A stretch of DNA of 64,000 nucleotides from Oscillospiraceae bacterium (GCA_017861365.1 JAGFXR010000003.1:1-64000); one strand, 5' to 3'; shown: positions 1-9,430, numbered from the stretch's first letter. Notes: generated by a model not told the origin, from the letters alone. Numbers and translations are program-made.

Positions 1-1618
1 CATCGTGGCCTGTGTCGAACACCACGGTGCCCAGTCGATCGCTCATGCCGTATTTCGTCACCATGGCTCTGGCAATGCTGGTGGCTCGCTCCAGGTCGTT
101 GGAGGCGCCGGTAGAGATATCCCCCAACATCAGCTGCTCCGCGACCCGTCCGCCGAGACAGACCGCAACCCTCTCGTTAAGCTCCTGCTTGGACTGATAG
201 CTCTTATCCTCCTGAGGCAGGGAGATGGTCATGCCGCCTGCCGCGCCCCGAGGGATGATGGTAATCTGATGCACGGGATCGGGAGTCTCCAGCTCGTGAA
301 TGACAATGGCGTGACCTGCCTCGTGGAATGCGGTCAGCTTTTTGGCGTGCTCCGTTACCACACGGCTGCGTTTTTCAGGTCCGGCGATGATTTTCATCAT
401 CGCGTCATGGATATCCACCATGGCGATCATCAGCTGCTGCCGCCGTGTGGCCAGCAGCGCGGCTTCGTTCATCAGATTTTCCAAATCCGCGCCGGTAAAG
501 CCGCTGGTGGCCCGGGCAACGGTGGTCAGCACCACGTCCTCGCCCAGAGGCTTGCCCTTGGAGTGAACCTTCAGGATATCCTCACGGCCTTTGATATCGG
601 GCAGTCCGACATAGATCTGCCGGTCGAAGCGGCCCGGGCGCAGCAGAGCGGGATCCAGAATATCGCGGCGGTTGGTAGCCGCCATGACGATTACGCCCTC
701 ATTGTGGGTGAAACCGTCCATTTCCACCAGAAGCTGATTCAAAGTCTGCTCGCGCTCGTCGTGTCCGCCGCCGAGGCCCGCGCCACGCTGGCGGCCCACG
801 GCATCAATCTCATCGATAAATACAATAGCAGGAGATTCCTTCTTCGCCTGCTCAAACAGATCGCGCACGCGGGATGCACCCACGCCTACATAGAGCTCGA
901 CGAAATCCGAACCGGAGATGGAGAGGAACCGGACGCCTGCCTCACCGGCGACCGCCTTGGCCAACAGGGTTTTACCCGTACCTGGCGGGCCCACCAGAAG
1001 AATGCCCTTCGGCACTCTGGCGCCCATCTTGAAATAGCGGGAGGGATCCTTGAGAAAATCAACGATTTCCTCCAGCTCCGCCTTTTCCTCGTCAGCTCCG
1101 GCCACATCGCGGAAGGTTACTTTGTTCTTCTCGTTGTCCAGGGTGACGGTACGGGCACGGCCGAATTTCGAGGTGCGGTCCGGCGTACTGCTGCCCCCTG
1201 TCCCCTGACGGCGCAGGATAAAAAACCACAGCGCGGCAAAGGCAATGATCAGAACCACCCAAGGGAGCACGGAGGCCCACCACGGATTTTGAAGCGAGGT
1301 GCCGTAATCGTAGTCTTGAATGATTCCCTGGTCATACTGGGACACAATCAGGTTGTTAAGATCATCGTAAAACAGCTGAACATCGTAGAGCTGGTAAGTA
1401 ACCGTAGTGGAACCTTCCACCTGCTCTTTCAGCTTCAGCGTAATGGTATTATCCTTGATACTGAAGGAGTCCACCTGCTGCTGAACAAACAGTGTGCGCA
1501 TGGAAGCATAAGAAAGGTCTGCCCCACTGTCAATATTTTTCAGCGTAATAAAGGTGAAGATAATCAGTATGCCAACCAGAGCGTATAAAACAAGATCCCG
1601 TTTGCTGAAATGTTTCAA
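1..1618 (-). CDS. ftsH: ATP-dependent zinc metalloprotease FtsH (3' end outside window)
   Basis: Membrane-anchored AAA+ protease that extracts and degrades membrane and short-lived soluble proteins. About 539 residues are present and the C-terminus lies beyond base 1. The start is a TTG ([12 protein letters not shown]...) with AAAGGGGTG upstream. Order: an N-terminal membrane segment (about residues 8-25), an extracytoplasmic domain, a second membrane segment (about 115-135), the AAA module with Walker A GPPGTGKT near residue 210 and Walker B FIDEID, the second region of homology ([11 protein letters not shown]), then the zinc site HEAGH at residues 432-436. It is last in the gdpP-rplI-dnaB-tilS-hpt-ftsH run, 54 bases after hpt; tilS-hpt-ftsH is a conserved order in Bacillota. 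The frame looks intact. The TTG start and the missing end are the only points of note. Confidence 0.97.
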   Translation of the reverse strand, partial: MKHFSKRDLVLYALVGILIIFTFITLKNIDSGADLSYASMRTLFVQQQVDSFSIKDNTITLKLKEQVEGSTTVTYQLYDVQLFYDDLNNLIVSQYDQGIIQDYDYGTSLQNPWWASVLPWVVLIIAFAALWFFILRRQGTGGSSTPDRTSKFGRARTVTLDNEKNKVTFRDVAGADEEKAELEEIVDFLKDPSRYFKMGARVPKGILLVGPPGTGKTLLAKAVAGEAGVRFLSISGSDFVELYVGVGASRVRDLFEQAKKESPAIVFIDEIDAVGRQRGAGLGGGHDEREQTLNQLLVEMDGFTHNEGVIVMAATNRRDILDPALLRPGRFDRQIYVGLPDIKGREDILKVHSKGKPLGEDVVLTTVARATSGFTGADLENLMNEAALLATRRQQLMIAMVDIHDAMMKIIAGPEKRSRVVTEHAKKLTAFHEAGHAIVIHELETPDPVHQITIIPRGAAGGMTISLPQEDKSYQSKQELNERVAVCLGGRVAEQLMLGDISTGASNDLERATSIARAMVTKYGMSDRLGTVVFDTGHD

Positions 1619-1672
1619 AAGATAAAACACCCCTTTTTCAGATTTTACGGAGTCGGAAGCACTCCGGTGGGT

Positions 1673-2218
1673 TCATCGCTTCCCAGTGTAAACAAAAGGC
1701 TTTAAAATGCCTATGTACGGCAGATTGCGGTAGCGCTCGTTATAATCAAGACCGTAGCCCACCACAAACGCGTCGGGAATGGAAAAGCCGCTGTAGGTCA
1801 CATCAACCTCCTTGACCCGCCGTTCCGGCTTGTTGAGGAGGGTGCACAGACGAACGGAGGAAGGTTTCCTCGCCGCTAAAATTTGCAGTAAATAATAAAG
1901 GGTATTGCCGCTGTCCAGAATATCCTCCACCACAATGATATCTCTGCCTTCAATATCGTCGCTTAAATCCTTGGTAATCTGTACCTGACCGGAGCTGGTG
2001 GTACCCGAGCCGTAGGAGGACACCGCCATAAAATCAATGGTGCACGGTACCTCTATGCTGCGAACCAGATCCGCCATAAAAATGAAAGCGCCGCGCAAAA
2101 TGCTGATCAGCATAGGCTGCCTGCCCTGGTAGTCCCGGGAAATTTCTGCCCCCAGCTCGGTCACACGCCGGTGTAGCTCCTCGGCACTGAACAAAACGGA
2201 TTCAATGTCCTGGTGCAT
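1673..2218 (-). CDS. hpt: Hypoxanthine phosphoribosyltransferase
   Basis: Purine salvage enzyme that joins hypoxanthine or guanine to PRPP to form IMP or GMP in the cytoplasm. The 181-residue length is normal. The PRPP-binding signature VVEDILDSGNTLYY lies at about residues 96-109, with LRGAFIF near residue 41 and the base-recognition region VVGYGLDYNERYRNLPYIG near the C-terminus. Its start overlaps the end of tilS by 17 bases, so the two are translationally linked. The tilS-hpt-ftsH arrangement is conserved in Bacillota, which supports the call beyond the motif alone. Confidence 0.97.
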   Translation of the reverse strand: MHQDIESVLFSAEELHRRVTELGAEISRDYQGRQPMLISILRGAFIFMADLVRSIEVPCTIDFMAVSSYGSGTTSSGQVQITKDLSDDIEGRDIIVVEDILDSGNTLYYLLQILAARKPSSVRLCTLLNKPERRVKEVDVTYSGFSIPDAFVVGYGLDYNERYRNLPYIGILKPFVYTGKR

Positions 2219-3566
2219 CTCTATCTTCTCCCTGCTTCAAAAGTAACAATTCATAGGCCTCGTCACCGGGGCTGGCCAGCCGGTTCTCCTCCGGGCCAAA
2301 GCCCGCGACGGCAATCACTCCGAGGTCGTCCGCCAGAACAGGAATCCTACCGCGCAGCCGCCGCGGAATTTTTTCATCGGAAAACAGTTTTTTCAAAGGT
2401 TTTGAAGGGCGGTGCGGCAACCGGATGCTGTCGCCGGAGCGCCGGGGACGTGCCATAATTGCTCCGTTCAGCATATCACATTTTATAAAAAATGTCTCAT
2501 CCTTTTTTTGTTTTTCGGAGGGACAAATGGTTTTTTTGCAGAGAACCATCCAGTTCGTTCCGAAAATCTCAGTCATTCCCTCCCGAAGCGCAACCGGGGA
2601 AAAGCCGTCCTGAGCCAGTGTATGAGAAAACAGCAGCGTGTGGTAGCTTCTGGTCACCGTGACCGCTCCGGGCAGGCTGACCTGCGCTGAGCCCTCTGCG
2701 CTGGAGGCCAGCGTGAGAATGGCGCCGATGTGCCGGGCGGAACCGCTCCCACCCAGCCGCTCCAGCGCCAGTTTCACCACGCGGCTTGCGATGGCGGGCG
2801 GCTGCGCTGTCAGCGCGGTTCGGGGCAGGGTAATGCCTTCGCCCGATTCTTGAAGTGCCGACCGAAACACGGAGGCCGCCCGGGCGTTGAGTACATCGTG
2901 ATCGGCCCTCAGGCGGCGGATGCCGTCGGAGGCATGTTCCAAAAAGCGGGGATTCAACTCCCCCAGCAGCGGCATGATCCGGTGCCGGATCTGATTGCGG
3001 GTGTAATCAAGGCAGTCATTGGAGGAATCGCTGCGGTAGGGAATATCGTGTGTATTCAAAAAGGCCATGATTTCCCGGCGCTGGGTTGTCAGCAGAGGAC
3101 GCACGATGCTGCCCCTGCGGGGCGGGATACCGCAGAGTCCCTGCAGACCCGCGCCACGGATAAAATTCAGCATAAACGTCTCCGCGTTGTCATCGGCGTT
3201 GTGGGCCGTGGCGATGCGGACAGCGCCGACTCGTTCCGCCGCCTGCCGCAAAAAGGCGTACCGCAGTTCCCGGCCGGTTTCCTCGATTCCGCGTTTGCGC
3301 CGTGCCGCCTCGGCGGACACATCGCCGGAGCCAAGCTCCAGAGGAATGCCGTGCGCTCGGCAGAAATCGTTCACAAATTCCGCGTCTGCGTCGGATTCCG
3401 AGCCCCGCAGGCGATGATTATAATGAGCGGCGGTCACATCTAGCCCCGCCTTGCAAAGCGCCACCAGAAGGCACATGGAGTCGGGTCCGCCGGAAACAGC
3501 ACACAAAATCCGCCCTCCGGCAGGAAGCATATCGTATTCCTCCGCCAGCGCGAATAGCTTTTCCAT
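2202..3566 (-). CDS. tilS: tRNA(Ile)-lysidine synthase
   Basis: ATP-dependent enzyme that attaches lysine to C34 of the CAU-anticodon isoleucine tRNA, changing both codon reading (AUA) and charging specificity; it is usually essential. The PP-loop motif SGGPDS is at residues 25-30. The family block HNADDNAETFMLNFIRGAG follows near residue 120, and RNQIRHRIMPLL near 190. The 454-residue length fits the long form, with a C-terminal tRNA-contacting domain containing RPRRSGDSIRLP. It starts at ATG behind AAAGGAGACGGGGT, 12 bases after dnaB, and overlaps hpt by 17 bases. Confidence 0.97.
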   Translation of the reverse strand: MEKLFALAEEYDMLPAGGRILCAVSGGPDSMCLLVALCKAGLDVTAAHYNHRLRGSESDADAEFVNDFCRAHGIPLELGSGDVSAEAARRKRGIEETGRELRYAFLRQAAERVGAVRIATAHNADDNAETFMLNFIRGAGLQGLCGIPPRRGSIVRPLLTTQRREIMAFLNTHDIPYRSDSSNDCLDYTRNQIRHRIMPLLGELNPRFLEHASDGIRRLRADHDVLNARAASVFRSALQESGEGITLPRTALTAQPPAIASRVVKLALERLGGSGSARHIGAILTLASSAEGSAQVSLPGAVTVTRSYHTLLFSHTLAQDGFSPVALREGMTEIFGTNWMVLCKKTICPSEKQKKDETFFIKCDMLNGAIMARPRRSGDSIRLPHRPSKPLKKLFSDEKIPRRLRGRIPVLADDLGVIAVAGFGPEENRLASPGDEAYELLLLKQGEDRDAPGH

Positions 3567-3578
3567 ACCCCGTCTCCT

Positions 3579-4931
3579 TTAATATTCCGAGTGCCGTGTA
3601 TCGAGATTGCGGAACACCGTATATTCCGGAATCCACTGCATCTCCACCACGCCCGTTTCGCCGTGGCGGTTTTTCGCGATCACCAGCTCTGCAATATTCT
3701 GATTTTCGCTGTCCTCCCCGAAGGCGTCCTCCCGGTGAATGAACAGCACAATGTCCGCGTCCTGCTCGATGGCGCCCGATTCGCGAAGGTCGGATAATCT
3801 GGGCCTGCGCACTTTGGTGCTGTCCTTCTCGTTGGCGCGGGAGAGCTGGGAGAGGCAGAGCACGGGGACATTTAACTCCTTTGCCATAATCTTCATGGCT
3901 CGGGAGATATCGGACACCGCCTGCTGGCGGTTCTCACTGCCGGAGGAGTGCCCCCCCGCCGACTGCATCAGCTGGAGGTAGTCCACGACGATTAGCCCCA
4001 GATTGTCCACACGGCGGCACTTTGCGTTCATATCTGCCACCGTGAGAGAGGGGTTGTCATCCATCAGTAGGTTACTTTTGTTCAGAGCCTTGGTGGCCTC
4101 GTAGATTTTATCCCAGTCCTCATCGGTCAGGCCACGCCCGGTGACCAGCTTTTTGTTGTTGACAAAGCATTCGGCGGCGATAAGACGCATGGCCAGCTGC
4201 AGCTTCGCCATTTCCAGGGAAAATACCACCACCGCCTTGCCGGAAAATTTGGCGGCGTTGAGAGCCATGTTCAGGGCGAGAGAGGTTTTGCCCATACCGG
4301 GCCGGGCGGCCAGAATGATCAAATCCGACTTGTTGAGGCCGGAGATACAGCGGTCTACGTCGGGAAGACCGGTGGAGAGTCCGGGAACCTCGCTGTCACT
4401 GGAGGCCAGTTCCTCCAGACGGTCGTAAACGGACTGAATAACATGGGAAATATGCTCCAGTCCCTGGGCGGCCCGTCCCTGCCGGATGGCATAGATGCGC
4501 TGCTCCGCCGCCTCAAGGACGGCGGAACCGGTTTCCGTACCCTCGCGCACCATACCAGTGATGTCTCCCGCTGTTTCCGCCACCCGGCGCAGCAGGGATT
4601 TATCCTTGACAATGGCAATATATTCGCCCACGTTAGCCGAGGTGGGGGTAATCTCCATCAGCTGAAGCAGATAGCCGCGGGAGGAGTTCTCGTCGTACAC
4701 GCCGTTCTGCCGCATATGATCCAGAATGGTAATCGGGTCGATCACAGCGGAAAAGTTAAACATGGAATAGACGGTCTCATAGATATCCCTGTTCTGCCGG
4801 AGATAAAAGTCCTCGGGCTTCAGCGCCTCGATGACCACCGCGATGCACCGGGAGTCAATCAGCATGGAGCCGATCACCGCCTGCTCCGCCTCAACGCTGT
4901 GGGGCATCTGACGGGAAAGCAATTCATCCAT
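3579..4931 (-). CDS. dnaB: Replicative DNA helicase DnaB
   Basis: Hexameric 5'-3' helicase at the replication fork (called DnaC in Bacillus). The N-terminal primase-interaction domain (PHSVEAEQAVIGSML, residues 10-24) is followed by a linker and the RecA-like motor. Walker A ARPGMGKTSLAL lies at about residues 209-220, Walker B LIVVDYLQLM near 315, and the arginine-finger region KNRHGETG near the C-terminus. No intein is seen: 450 residues is the ordinary length. The gene starts 7 bases after rplI, a conserved pairing. The ribosome-binding site is weak (AAAGCGG), which suggests coupling to rplI translation. Confidence 0.98.
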   Translation of the reverse strand: MDELLSRQMPHSVEAEQAVIGSMLIDSRCIAVVIEALKPEDFYLRQNRDIYETVYSMFNFSAVIDPITILDHMRQNGVYDENSSRGYLLQLMEITPTSANVGEYIAIVKDKSLLRRVAETAGDITGMVREGTETGSAVLEAAEQRIYAIRQGRAAQGLEHISHVIQSVYDRLEELASSDSEVPGLSTGLPDVDRCISGLNKSDLIILAARPGMGKTSLALNMALNAAKFSGKAVVVFSLEMAKLQLAMRLIAAECFVNNKKLVTGRGLTDEDWDKIYEATKALNKSNLLMDDNPSLTVADMNAKCRRVDNLGLIVVDYLQLMQSAGGHSSGSENRQQAVSDISRAMKIMAKELNVPVLCLSQLSRANEKDSTKVRRPRLSDLRESGAIEQDADIVLFIHREDAFGEDSENQNIAELVIAKNRHGETGVVEMQWIPEYTVFRNLDTRHSEY

Positions 4932-4938
4932 GTCCGCT

Positions 4939-5388
4939 TTATTTTGCTTCGGTGACCATGGCGTAAATGGTACCTACCACCTCGTAGCCCAGCTTGCACT
5001 TGAGTTCGTAGGAGCCGAAGCTCTTGATGGGCTCCTCCTGAACGATTTTTGCCTTGTTGATCTCAATTCCGAACTGAGCCTTTAATTCATCCGCGATTTC
5101 CTTGGAGGTGACGGAGCCGAACAGCTTTCCACCGGCGCCCGCCTTGGCAGGAATCTTCACCGGGCAGTTTTTCAAACGCTCCGCCAATGCCTCCGCCTCC
5201 GCCTTCTCCGCCGCTTCTCTGGCAAGCCGCGCCTTCTCCTGGAGCTTGAGTGTATTCACATTGTCAGTGGTGGCGGTGACCGCCAGCTTTTTCGGCAGAA
5301 GAAAATTCCTTGCGTAGCCATCGGAAACCTCCACCAGCTGTCCCTTTTTTCCCTGACCTTTTACATCCTGCTGCAAAATAACCTTCAT
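4939..5388 (-). CDS. rplI: 50S ribosomal protein L9
   Basis: Large-subunit protein at the base of the L1 stalk. The 149 residues begin with the typical N-terminal domain (MKVILQQDVKGQGKKGQLVE, then GYARNFLLPKKLA). A long connecting helix rich in A, E, R and K follows, and then the C-terminal domain (GKLFGSVTSKEIAD). The ATG start is behind GGAGGTTTTTGAT. It lies between gdpP (18 bases upstream) and dnaB (7 bases downstream), the usual Bacillota order. Confidence 0.98.
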   Translation of the reverse strand: MKVILQQDVKGQGKKGQLVEVSDGYARNFLLPKKLAVTATTDNVNTLKLQEKARLAREAAEKAEAEALAERLKNCPVKIPAKAGAGGKLFGSVTSKEIADELKAQFGIEINKAKIVQEEPIKSFGSYELKCKLGYEVVGTIYAMVTEAK

Positions 5389-5406
5389 ATCAAAAACCTC
5401 CGATTT

Positions 5407-7416
5407 TTATGTTGTTTTATTGGTCTGCGGCTCGGGTTTGACGCACTCGTCAATGGCCCGAAGCAGCATGGTATGCACCTCATCCGGTGTGGAGTCCACA
5501 ATCTGCGCCCCGGCGTTGATGGCATTTCCGCCGCCGCCCAGCTTTTCCACAATCATCTGGACATTGGTCACGCCAAGGCTTCGGGCGGAGACAATCACCC
5601 GGTCGCCGTCGGGGAAGATCACAAAAGAAGACTCAATGCCGGAAATGTTCAACAGCTCGTCGGCGGCCTGCGCCGCCGAAACGCGGCTGACGGTACGGTC
5701 CAGCTTCACCACCGCGATGGTACCATGATACATTCTGGCCGCCTTGACGATTTCGAAGCGGGCCAGCGTCTCCGCCAGATTGTTCTGAAACAGCTTTTTC
5801 ACTTCCTCGGTGTCCGCACCGCAGCGGCGGAGAAAGGCTGCGGTCTCAAAGGTGCGCCCGCCGGTTCGCATGGTAAAATTCTTTGTATCCAGATAAATTC
5901 CCGCCAGAAGCGCCTCCGCCTCTACATTCAGAAGTCCGTCCGAGTCCATAATATACTCGATGAGCTCCGTGACCAATTCACAGGCGGAGGATGCCGACGG
6001 CTCGTGAAAATTCAGCGCCGCGTCGGCGATATAGGCCGCCGCCCTCCTGTGATGGTCGATGACCACCACCCGGTTGCAGCAACTCAGCAAATTTTCCGCC
6101 TGGACCTGCCCGGGACGGTTGGTGTCCACCACCACCAGCAGCGTCCGCGGGTCGGCCGCCACAATGGCGTCCTGAGCCGAGATAAAAACAGTCTCATAAG
6201 CCGGATGGCGGCTGAGCTTCTCCACCATCACCTTAGCCGGGTTCTCTCCCGGTTCCTTGACGATAAAGGCGGGTACGCCGCGCTTGCGGGCAATGGCGCA
6301 AACGCCGGCGGCGGCACCGATGGAGTCCAGATCAGGGAATTTGTGACCCATGACAAAGACCTGGGAGGAGTCGCCGATGAGCTCACCCACCGCGTTTGCC
6401 ATCACCCGGCTCTTGACTTTGGTTCGCTTTTCCATTTCCTTGGCTCGTCCGCCGTAGAACTCAAAGTTGTTCCGGTTTTTGACCACCACCTGATCCCCGC
6501 CCCGGGACAACGCCATTTCGATGGAGAGGCTGGCGTTTTGATACAGCTCCTTAAAGCTGTCCGCGTCCTTCCCCACCCCGATGGACAGCGTCACGGGAAT
6601 ATTCGTGGGATTTTGAATTTCATGGACGCGATCCAAAACGGAAAATTTTCCGTCCTTCAGCTGCTGGTAATGCTGCTCCGTCAGCACCAGAAGAAAGCGG
6701 TCCCGGTCGAACCGGGAGAACAGCGGCTCTGTAAGCTCAATCCAGGCCGAGATACGATGATAAATCTCGTTATGCATGGCGGTACGCACATTATCCGGCA
6801 CATTTTTCATGGTTTCTTCATAATTGTCAAGCAGAAGAATGGCCACCACCGGTCTCGTTTCATCGTGGAATTTACGCAGACGGATAAATTCCGTGACGTC
6901 AATCCAGTAGGTGGTTGCCAGCAGTCCCTGCCCGTCCCGGCTTCCCGTCCGAACAAGGGTTCCCACTACACGGAAGGTGCGGTCGCGGAGGGGAACCTCC
7001 TTGGGACTCTCGCTTTTTCCCTCCATGAGCCAGCGGGTGCTGAAGTCGGGAACCACCTTCTTCAGCTTCGTGTCAAACATATGCTCACGCTCGCCGGTAA
7101 TCTGCAAGAACCGCTCGTTACTCCAGATCACCTCACCGGTGTCCGGACGGAAAATTACCATGGGCAGAGGGGAATTAAGCATACTGTCCTTGCTGGCGAG
7201 ATCCATATCCATGGATACGCTCTCCATGTACTGCCGTATGGTCCGCTGCCGGGACTGCGTGCTGTGCCGGTAGAAAAAAAACAGGCACACCACCACAACC
7301 ACCTCCCCGGCGGCAAGGTGGAGATCATAAAAACCTGCCGCCGCCGCGAACAGCAGCAGGCAGATGAAGTACAGCTCGAAGCGAGGCTCCAGAAGTTTTG
7401 TAATTTTTTTGTTCAT
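5407..7416 (-). CDS. gdpP: Cyclic-di-AMP phosphodiesterase GdpP (PAS, degenerate GGDEF, DHH/DHHA1)
   Basis: Membrane-bound enzyme that hydrolyses c-di-AMP to pApA, lowering the second messenger that controls potassium and osmolyte transport. Two N-terminal membrane segments (about residues 15-50) are followed by a PAS-like domain (about 80-180) and a degenerate GGDEF domain (about 185-320). The DHH phosphoesterase has GHKFPDLDS (H358, D362, D364) and the signature D454-H455-H456 (VVVIDHHRR). The C-terminal DHHA1 part contains GGGGNAINAGAQI. The 669-residue length is normal. ATG start behind GAGAGGTGAGCGG. It is the first gene of the housekeeping operon and has its own clear promoter. A KimA-type potassium importer, a usual c-di-AMP target, lies 45 kb away. 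Confidence 0.96.
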   Translation of the reverse strand: MNKKITKLLEPRFELYFICLLLFAAAAGFYDLHLAAGEVVVVVCLFFFYRHSTQSRQRTIRQYMESVSMDMDLASKDSMLNSPLPMVIFRPDTGEVIWSNERFLQITGEREHMFDTKLKKVVPDFSTRWLMEGKSESPKEVPLRDRTFRVVGTLVRTGSRDGQGLLATTYWIDVTEFIRLRKFHDETRPVVAILLLDNYEETMKNVPDNVRTAMHNEIYHRISAWIELTEPLFSRFDRDRFLLVLTEQHYQQLKDGKFSVLDRVHEIQNPTNIPVTLSIGVGKDADSFKELYQNASLSIEMALSRGGDQVVVKNRNNFEFYGGRAKEMEKRTKVKSRVMANAVGELIGDSSQVFVMGHKFPDLDSIGAAAGVCAIARKRGVPAFIVKEPGENPAKVMVEKLSRHPAYETVFISAQDAIVAADPRTLLVVVDTNRPGQVQAENLLSCCNRVVVIDHHRRAAAYIADAALNFHEPSASSACELVTELIEYIMDSDGLLNVEAEALLAGIYLDTKNFTMRTGGRTFETAAFLRRCGADTEEVKKLFQNNLAETLARFEIVKAARMYHGTIAVVKLDRTVSRVSAAQAADELLNISGIESSFVIFPDGDRVIVSARSLGVTNVQMIVEKLGGGGNAINAGAQIVDSTPDEVHTMLLRAIDECVKPEPQTNKTT

Positions 7417-7435
7417 CCGCTCACCTCTCTGCGCA

Positions 7436-7486
7436 TATAATACCTGCTTTTTCAGGTATTATATCATACTTTTTTCATTTGCTCAA
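7436..7486 (-). promoter_or_regulatory. gdpP operon promoter with palindrome over the -10
   Basis: Read on the minus strand: -35 TTGAGC (7486-7481), a 17-base spacer, and an extended -10 TGATATAAT (TATAAT at 7463-7458). A perfect 11-base inverted repeat, TATAATACCTG/CAGGTATTATA (7453-7463 and 7436-7446, 6-base spacer), includes the whole -10 hexamer. Its position suggests a repressor site or a 5'-end hairpin; no known regulator is recognised. Confidence 0.7.
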
Positions 7487-7694
7487 TCATATTCCTTTGA
7501 CAGTTTGCCGGAAAACGCCGGGAACTATGACGGCTCTCGTCCAAAATTGAGAGGAAAGCGCTCCGTTGTCCCCGGCGGATGGCTCACCGGATGAAAAATA
7601 GTTGCTCCCGCAGGAGAATGGCCGGCGCGTTTCGGCACAACCGACAAAAAAACGCCGCAAACTCTCATACGCCGTGATTTCATGGGCAGTTCCC
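7487..7694. other. Non-coding spacer between divergent gdpP and ilvE promoters
   Basis: About 210 bases with no supportable gene. Short open frames here have no family match that I can recognise. No T-box or riboswitch signature was seen. The ilvE promoter lies downstream of this stretch, so it is not part of the ilvE leader. Confidence 0.5.
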
Positions 7695-7723
7695 TTGCAA
7701 TACACAAAATACCCTGCTATAAT
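7695..7723 (+). promoter_or_regulatory. Promoter of ilvE-thioesterase
   Basis: TTGCAA (7695-7700), a 17-base spacer, and TATAAT (7718-7723) with an extended TGC. Transcription should begin near 7730, leaving a leader of only about 40 bases before the ilvE start. That leaves no room for a T-box. Confidence 0.75.
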
Positions 7724-7768
7724 GATGCACTATAAAAATGTTTTATCACCATTGTAGGAGGGAGTTTT

Positions 7769-8833
7769 ATGTCTCAATTTCCCGTCACCCCGGCACAGAC
7801 GCTCAAAACCAAGCCCGATCCCGCTACCCTGAGCTTCGGCAAGCTGTTTACGGACTATATGTTCGTGATGGATTACCACACAGGCAAGGGCTGGCACGAT
7901 GGGCGTATCATACCTTACGGTCCGTTCACGCTGGAACCCTCCGCCATGGTATTCCACTATGCTCAGGAAATTTTTGAGGGACTCAAGGCGTACCGTATCC
8001 CAGACGGCAGCGTGCAGCTGTTCCGCCCCATTGAAAATATCCGCCGTCTGAACAGCTCCTGTGAGCGCATGTGTATTCCGCCTATCGACGAGCAGCTGGC
8101 TCTCTCCGCCATTCATGAGCTGGTCAGTCTGGAGCGGGACTGGGTGCCCTCCGCACCGGAGACCTCCCTCTACATCCGCCCCTTTATCATTGCCACCGAT
8201 GAAAATCTGGGAGTTCACGCCTCCCACAGCTACGTGTTCTGTATTATCCTCTCCCCCGTGGGCTGCTATTACCCCGAGGGGATTAATCCGGTTAAGATCT
8301 ATGTGGAGGATGACGACGTGCGTACGGTCAAGGGCGGAACAGGCTATGCGAAGACCGGAGGCAACTATGCCGCCTCCATCCGCGCGGGCGAGCGGGCCGC
8401 GGAAGCGGGCTATACCCAGGTGCTCTGGCTGGATGGCATCCACCGTAAGTACATCGAAGAGGTGGGCTCCATGAATGTACTGTTCAAGCTGGACGGTACG
8501 GTGGTTACTCCCGACCTCACCGGCTCCGTACTCCCGGGCATTACCCGCAAATCCTGCCTGGAGCTGCTCCAGTCCTGGGGCATACCCACACAGGAGCGCC
8601 TGATTTCCGCCGAGGAGCTGTTTGAGGCGGGCGCGAGCGGCAAGCTGGAGGAGGCGTTTGGCTCCGGCACTGCTGCGGTTGTTTCCCCCATCGGCGAGAT
8701 GGGCTGGGGAGATCAGAAAATCGTCATTAACAACGGCAACATTGGCCCGCTGACCCAAAAGCTGTACGATACCCTCACGGGCATCCAGTGGGGCACCCTG
8801 CCCGATCCCTTCGGCTGGACGGTGAAGGTGTGA
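7769..8833 (+). CDS. ilvE: Branched-chain amino acid aminotransferase
   Basis: PLP enzyme interconverting leucine, isoleucine and valine with their 2-oxo acids; glutamate is the usual amino donor. The 354 residues match the class II (eukaryotic-like) BCAT length. The PLP lysine is probably K195 in GGTGYAKTGGNYA, a close match to the family motif. Substrate-side motifs include FEGLKAYR (near 70) and the cofactor-binding EEVGSMNV (near 230). ATG start behind GGAGGGAG. Its stop codon overlaps the GTG of the thioesterase gene (GTGA). Confidence 0.96.
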   Translation: MSQFPVTPAQTLKTKPDPATLSFGKLFTDYMFVMDYHTGKGWHDGRIIPYGPFTLEPSAMVFHYAQEIFEGLKAYRIPDGSVQLFRPIENIRRLNSSCERMCIPPIDEQLALSAIHELVSLERDWVPSAPETSLYIRPFIIATDENLGVHASHSYVFCIILSPVGCYYPEGINPVKIYVEDDDVRTVKGGTGYAKTGGNYAASIRAGERAAEAGYTQVLWLDGIHRKYIEEVGSMNVLFKLDGTVVTPDLTGSVLPGITRKSCLELLQSWGIPTQERLISAEELFEAGASGKLEEAFGSGTAAVVSPIGEMGWGDQKIVINNGNIGPLTQKLYDTLTGIQWGTLPDPFGWTVKV

Positions 8834-9261
8834 ACCAGTCAAAGGAAGCGTTTTATGAAGCGCTGTTGGCCCACATCAACCACCCCGGAGAATTTTCCTC
8901 CTATAACAACATTCGCATGACACGGGTAGCCGAGCACTATGCCGAGGGGGAGCTGACCATCCGGCCGGAGAGCCTGAACTATCTCGGTTATGTGCACGGC
9001 GGATGCCTTGCCGCCCTGGCGGATACTGTGGCGGGGGTTGCTGTCTGTACCTCAGGTATGGGCTGTGTCACGCTCAACTACGGACTGAATTTTCTCCGCC
9101 CGGCCTGCGGCTCCAAAATTAAATGTGTCGCGCGGCCCGAGAAAACAGGAAAAACCATCTGCGTCTATCAGATTGCCCTGACGGATGACCAGGAGCGGAT
9201 GGTGGCCACCGGCGAATTTACGTTTTTTATCACCAAGCCGCTGGAACTGCCCCAGCGATAA
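8830..9261 (+). CDS. PaaI-family hotdog thioesterase
   Basis: Small hotdog-fold acyl-CoA thioesterase of the PaaI type, 143 residues. The family motif VHGGCLAALADTVAG lies around residues 52-66; in PaaI enzymes the HGG and D(T) region form the active site at the dimer interface. I chose the GTG at 8830 because it overlaps the ilvE stop (GTGA) and follows GAAGG; an in-frame ATG at 8788 would give a 45-base overlap. Co-translation with ilvE hints at a link to branched-chain acyl-CoA metabolism. The substrate cannot be named from sequence. Confidence 0.88.
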   Translation: MNQSKEAFYEALLAHINHPGEFSSYNNIRMTRVAEHYAEGELTIRPESLNYLGYVHGGCLAALADTVAGVAVCTSGMGCVTLNYGLNFLRPACGSKIKCVARPEKTGKTICVYQIALTDDQERMVATGEFTFFITKPLELPQR

Positions 9262-9270
9262 TACCGACTG

Positions 9271-9312
9271 ATACAACCCTGCGGTATCTGCGCCGCAGGG
9301 TTGTATTTTTAA
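9271..9312 (+). terminator. Rho-independent terminator after ilvE-thioesterase
   Basis: A 14-base perfect stem (9271-9284 with 9293-9306) closes an 8-base loop and runs into TATTTTT. It lies 10 bases after the thioesterase stop. Confidence 0.85.
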
Positions 9313-9328
9313 GTTTTTGTGTTATACT
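9301..9328 (+). promoter_or_regulatory. Probable promoter of the DEAD-box helicase
   Basis: TTGTAT (9301-9306), a 16-base spacer, and TATACT (9323-9328) with an extended TGT. The -35 overlaps the preceding terminator. The leader before the helicase start is about 95 bases. Confidence 0.5.
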
Positions 9329-9430
9329 GATAACTACTTAAAAAAACAGGAAAAAACTGTTCCTCCCCATTACCTTAATTTAAGGCTGCGTTTCTCGCAA
9401 AGAGAAGCGTCAGAAAGGAAATCGTCATCC

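Noticed and set aside
5-1588. Long plus-strand open frame (527 codons)
   Set aside because: It is antisense to ftsH, whose minus-strand translation shows every FtsH motif; the plus-strand product is low-complexity and has no recognisable domain.
5473-7440. 655-codon plus-strand open frame
   Set aside because: Antisense to gdpP; it reflects high G+C codon bias, and the real gene on the other strand has PAS and DHH/DHHA1 motifs.
7487-7768. Possible T-box leader before ilvE
   Set aside because: No T-box consensus sequence, and the promoter at 7695-7723 leaves only about 40 bases of leader.
7730-8842. 370-codon minus-strand open frame
   Set aside because: Antisense to ilvE, which has the PLP lysine motif and a good promoter.
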